Shown here in pieces: positions 6,274 through 8,812 of a stretch of 8,812 nt of DNA. A program made the position numbers and the translations under genes. The DNA is from Maricaulis sp963976135 (GTDB taxonomy: Bacteria > Pseudomonadota > Alphaproteobacteria > Caulobacterales > Maricaulaceae), in assembly GCF_963976135.1 (NCBI RefSeq), contig NZ_CAXBKN010000100.1:1-8812 (forward strand), given 5' to 3'. How positions within the stretch are numbered: position 1 is the stretch's first letter; each line of letters begins with the position of its first letter. The notes beneath the pieces are model-generated. The model did no database searches. It was given only the letters and a program-made list of their open reading frames with translations, and was not told where the DNA came from.

Positions 6274-6284
6274 GAAAGACGCCG

Positions 6285-6941
6285 ATGGACGGCTCCCTGA
6301 GTGCATTCGATGGAATAGGACTGACAATCCTTCTGGTTTCCGGCCTGCTGGCCCTGGTGCGCGGCTTCGTGCGCGAGGCGCTGTCGGTGACGGCCTTCGT
6401 CGCCGCCTCGCTGGCGACGCTCTGGGCCCTGCCCGCCTTTCTCGGCCCGGCACGCGAATTGATCGATCCCGACTGGCTGGCTCCGCTGGCGATCGGCGCG
6501 GTCATCTTCCTGCTGGTCTATCTCTCCATCACCTTCGTGACCTCCTCGCTGTCGAGCGGGCTGGCCAAGGGCGATGATGTCAATGTCGTCGACCGTACAC
6601 TCGGCTTCGGCTTCGGCCTGGTGCGTGGCCTGGTCCTGCTCGCACTCGGCGTGATCTTCATGGCGGCGACGCTGGGCGTTGACGGGCAGCCGCCGCGCGC
6701 CGTCACGGAATCGCGGATCTATCCCCTGGTCAAGGCCGCCGCCGACGCACTGCAGACCCTGGCGCCATCGACCTCCCGGATTGCCGACACGGAATTGCTG
6801 CCCGAAGCGCGGTCCGGGCCGGCTGATGATCCGATTGCAGAAACTATAAGAAATGATGCGACCTCCTATGGCAGCCGCGACCGAAACCGACTAGATGAGC
6901 TGATCGGTTCGACCACGGATGACCAGGATGACGATGGATGA
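6285..6941 (+). CDS. cvpA: CvpA family inner membrane protein
   Basis: CvpA proteins are small inner membrane proteins, first linked to colicin V production and more recently to envelope stress tolerance; the molecular activity is not established. The 218-residue product shows four hydrophobic segments at about 10-28, 32-53, 66-86 and 106-130. The conserved VVDRTLGFGFGLVRG (101-115) leads into the fourth. The remaining 80 or so residues form a hydrophilic tail ending DDQDDDG, probably cytoplasmic and disordered. The E. coli protein is about 162 residues, so the tail is the main difference. The ATG at 6285 has AGGA at 6272-6275, partly within the radA stop region, and lies 11 nt after radA. 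The stop overlaps the purF start by 4 nt (ATGA), and cvpA-purF adjacency is also known in E. coli. Confidence 0.92.
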   Translation: MDGSLSAFDGIGLTILLVSGLLALVRGFVREALSVTAFVAASLATLWALPAFLGPARELIDPDWLAPLAIGAVIFLLVYLSITFVTSSLSSGLAKGDDVNVVDRTLGFGFGLVRGLVLLALGVIFMAATLGVDGQPPRAVTESRIYPLVKAAADALQTLAPSTSRIADTELLPEARSGPADDPIAETIRNDATSYGSRDRNRLDELIGSTTDDQDDDG

Positions 6942-8419
6942 GCGATAAGCACGCACTTCCCGCCACGTTGACTTACGATCCCGTCACGGATCGACCCCAG
7001 GAAGAATGCGGCGTTTTCGCCGTTTATGGCTCAGAAGACGCCGGTGTTCTCACCGCACTCGGCCTGCACGCACTCCAGCATCGGGGGCAGGAAGCCTGTG
7101 GCATCGCGACCCATGACGGGTCGCGTTTTCATGTCGAGCGCTATCTCGGCCTGGTCGGCGAAAACTTCACCTCGGCCGATATGCCACAACGCCTGCCCGG
7201 CAATGTCGCGATCGGCCATGTGCGCTATTCGACCCAGGGCGCCTCGGTGCTGCGCAATGTGCAGCCGCTCTATTCCGATGTCCGCGGCGGCGGTATCGCG
7301 CTGGCCCATAACGGTCACATTACCAATGCCCGCGTGCTGCGCGAGGAATTGGTCGCGAATGGTGCCATTTTCCAGTCAACCAGCGATTCCGAAGTCGTGC
7401 TCCACCTCGCCGCCCTGTCGCGCAAGTCCAAGCTGACCAATCGCCTCTCACATGCGCTCAAGCAGATCGAGGGCGCCTTTGCCTTCGTGGTGCTGGTCAA
7501 TGACCGTCTGATCGCCGCGCGCGACCCGCATGGCATCCGGCCGCTGGTAATGGGCCAATTGGGCGATGCGGTCGTCTTCGCCTCGGAAACCACGGCGCTC
7601 GACATGGTTGGCGCGACCTATGTCCGCGATGTCGAGCCCGGCGAGGCCATCATCCTGTCCGATGGCGAAATGCGCAGCGAACGTTTCTCGCCGGCGCGCG
7701 CCGCACGGCCCTGCGCCTTCGAATTCATCTATTTTGCGCGGCCGGACTCCAATATTGGGGGCCGCAGCGTCTATGAAGCCCGCAAGGAAATGGGCCGCCA
7801 GCTGGCGCGCGAAATGCCGGTCGATGTCGACGTCATCATTCCGGTTCCCGATAGCGGCGTGCCGGCGGCGCTCGGCTATTCGGAAGCCAGCGGCATCCCC
7901 TTCGAACTGGGCATTATCCGCAGCCACTTCGTCGGCCGCACCTTCATCCAGCCCAATCAGGACCGCCGCGACATGTCGGTCCGTCTCAAGCATTCCGCCA
8001 ATGCCGCCGCCGTGCGCGGCAAGCGCGTCCTGCTGATTGATGATTCCATCGTTCGCGGCACCACCTCGCTGAAAATCGTGCGACTGATGCGCGAGGCCGG
8101 CGCCACGGAAGTCCATTTCCGCTCGGCCTGCCCGCCGATCAAGTTTCCCGACTTCTACGGCATCGATATGGCCGGCCAGAAGGAATTGATCGCGGCGAAT
8201 ATGGACGTCGGGCAGATGGCAGCCAAGCTCGAGGCCGACAGCCTCGCCTTCCTCACCGTCGACGGCATGTATCAGGCGATCACCGGCGGGCCGCGCAATG
8301 ACCGCGCGCCACAGCTTTCCGATCACTATTTCACCGGCGAATATCCCACGCGTCTGATGGATCATGATCGTTCGCTGTCGGCGAAGGAATTCCAACTCTC
8401 CCTATTGGTGGATGCATGA
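6938..8419 (+). CDS. purF: Amidophosphoribosyltransferase PurF (glutamine PRPP amidotransferase)
   Basis: PurF makes 5-phosphoribosylamine from PRPP and glutamine, the first committed step of purine synthesis. The 493-residue protein has an N-terminal class II glutaminase domain and a C-terminal phosphoribosyltransferase domain. The nucleophile is Cys24 in PQEECGVFAVYG, so a 23-residue propeptide must be removed, as in the Bacillus type; the E. coli enzyme loses only Met. HALQHRGQEACGIA (44-57), HVRYSTQG and AHNGHI are glutaminase motifs. FIYFARPDS and the PRPP loop VLLIDDSIVRGTT (364-376) are intact. Of the four Fe-S cysteines of the B. subtilis enzyme only Cys259 is kept; the others align to Asp405, Ser461 and Tyr464, so no cluster is expected. 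AGGA at 6925-6928 is a good ribosome binding site. It overlaps cvpA and the SDR gene by 4 nt each. Confidence 0.97.
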   Translation: MSDKHALPATLTYDPVTDRPQEECGVFAVYGSEDAGVLTALGLHALQHRGQEACGIATHDGSRFHVERYLGLVGENFTSADMPQRLPGNVAIGHVRYSTQGASVLRNVQPLYSDVRGGGIALAHNGHITNARVLREELVANGAIFQSTSDSEVVLHLAALSRKSKLTNRLSHALKQIEGAFAFVVLVNDRLIAARDPHGIRPLVMGQLGDAVVFASETTALDMVGATYVRDVEPGEAIILSDGEMRSERFSPARAARPCAFEFIYFARPDSNIGGRSVYEARKEMGRQLAREMPVDVDVIIPVPDSGVPAALGYSEASGIPFELGIIRSHFVGRTFIQPNQDRRDMSVRLKHSANAAAVRGKRVLLIDDSIVRGTTSLKIVRLMREAGATEVHFRSACPPIKFPDFYGIDMAGQKELIAANMDVGQMAAKLEADSLAFLTVDGMYQAITGGPRNDRAPQLSDHYFTGEYPTRLMDHDRSLSAKEFQLSLLVDA

Positions 8420-8812
8420 CCGCAATTGATCTGACCGGCCGCGTCGCCCTGGTGACCGGTGCTTCGCGCGGTATTGGCCGCGCCATGGCGCTCGAACTCG
8501 GCAAGGCCGGCGCCCATGTGATTGCCACCGCCCGCACCACCGGCGCGCTGGAAGAGGTCGATGACCTGATCCGCGCTGCGGGTGGTTCCTCGACCCTGGT
8601 CCCGCTTGACCTGATGTCGAGCGACGGGATTGAGCAACTCGGTGCCATCGTCGAGGAGCGTTGGGGCAAGCTCGACATCCTGTTGGCCAATGCCGGCCAG
8701 CTCGGCGTGCTGACACCGGCGGCACAGATCAAAGCGAAGACCTGGAATGAAGTTCTGGGCGTCAACCTGCTGGCCCCGGCCCGCCTGATCCGCGCCTTCG
8801 AAGCCCTGCTCA
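8416..8812 (+). CDS. Short-chain dehydrogenase/reductase, N-terminal part (runs off window)
   Basis: This is an NAD(P)-dependent oxidoreductase of the classical SDR family; 132 of about 240-250 residues are visible. It opens with LTGRVALVTGASRGIGRAMA, the Rossmann nucleotide-binding motif TGxxxGxG at residues 14-21. NAG at 92-94 stabilises the central sheet, and the conserved Asn of the catalytic tetrad is at 117 (VNLLAPARL). The Ser, Tyr and Lys of the active site lie beyond the right edge. Arg in ATART after the second strand hints at NADP(H), weakly. The substrate cannot be told from sequence; FabG-like reductase and other SDR roles are possible. The ATG at 8416 overlaps the purF stop (ATGA), and GGTGGA at 8407-8412 is too close to be an ideal ribosome binding site, so translation is probably coupled to purF. 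Confidence 0.93.
   Translation, partial: MTAIDLTGRVALVTGASRGIGRAMALELGKAGAHVIATARTTGALEEVDDLIRAAGGSSTLVPLDLMSSDGIEQLGAIVEERWGKLDILLANAGQLGVLTPAAQIKAKTWNEVLGVNLLAPARLIRAFEALL

Noticed and set aside
5170..6453. Long minus-strand open frame (427 codons) opposite radA
   Set aside because: It is in the antisense frame of a fully conserved gene, has no ribosome binding site or recognisable domain, and GC-rich codon use commonly leaves such frames open. The same holds for the minus-strand frames at 2757-3797, 3700-4791 and 7448-8395.
6938..7006. Later start for purF closer to the catalytic cysteine
   Set aside because: A good AGGA site precedes the ATG at 6938, the ATGA overlap with cvpA is typical, and a propeptide is expected for this PurF type.
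1..8812. Defence system, mobile element, CRISPR, tRNA or other accessory cargo
   Set aside because: Every coding stretch is a conserved housekeeping gene in a familiar alphaproteobacterial order. No direct repeats, integrase genes or shift in composition were seen.

Overview
The window is a conserved housekeeping region from a GC-rich alphaproteobacterium. By eye the composition is roughly 60-65% GC, not computed. The gene order fabD (divergent) / rpsF-rpsR-rplI / dnaB-alr-radA-cvpA-purF-SDR, and the protein details (short S18, acidic-tailed L9, DnaB with an insert after Walker A, PurF with a 'DHYFTG' C-terminal motif), fit that class as I remember it. A Caulobacterales/Maricaulales/Hyphomonadaceae-type organism is a reasonable guess but is not proven by the sequence. 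I see no mobile elements, CRISPR, tRNA, rRNA or phage genes and no sign of recent transfer.

Layout. 1-586 (minus): 5' part of fabD, whose C-terminus runs off the left edge. 587-822: divergent intergenic region with a candidate promoter and a structured rpsF leader that may be the S6:S18 autoregulatory site. 823-2085: ribosomal protein operon rpsF-rpsR-rplI, with identical 12-nt junctions, closed by a strong intrinsic terminator at 2111-2142. 2143-2258: dnaB upstream region with two DnaA-box-like 9-mers one helical turn apart. 2259-8812: a co-directional, tightly packed run of dnaB (29-nt overlap) alr, 60-nt gap, radA, 11-nt gap, cvpA (4-nt overlap) purF (4-nt overlap) SDR. The SDR is cut by the right edge.

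How the genes relate. The left half serves fatty acid synthesis (FabD) and ribosome assembly (S6, S18, L9). The right half combines replication (DnaB), cell wall precursor supply (Alr, D-alanine), recombination and fork processing (RadA), a membrane protein commonly found next to purF (CvpA), the first committed step of purine synthesis (PurF) and an oxidoreductase of unknown substrate. These jobs are linked mainly by growth rate, not by a shared pathway.

I found no undescribed system. The points most worth checking are the rpsF leader structure, the tandem DnaA-box-like sites before dnaB, and a PurF that keeps a Bacillus-type propeptide but lacks three of the four expected Fe-S ligands.
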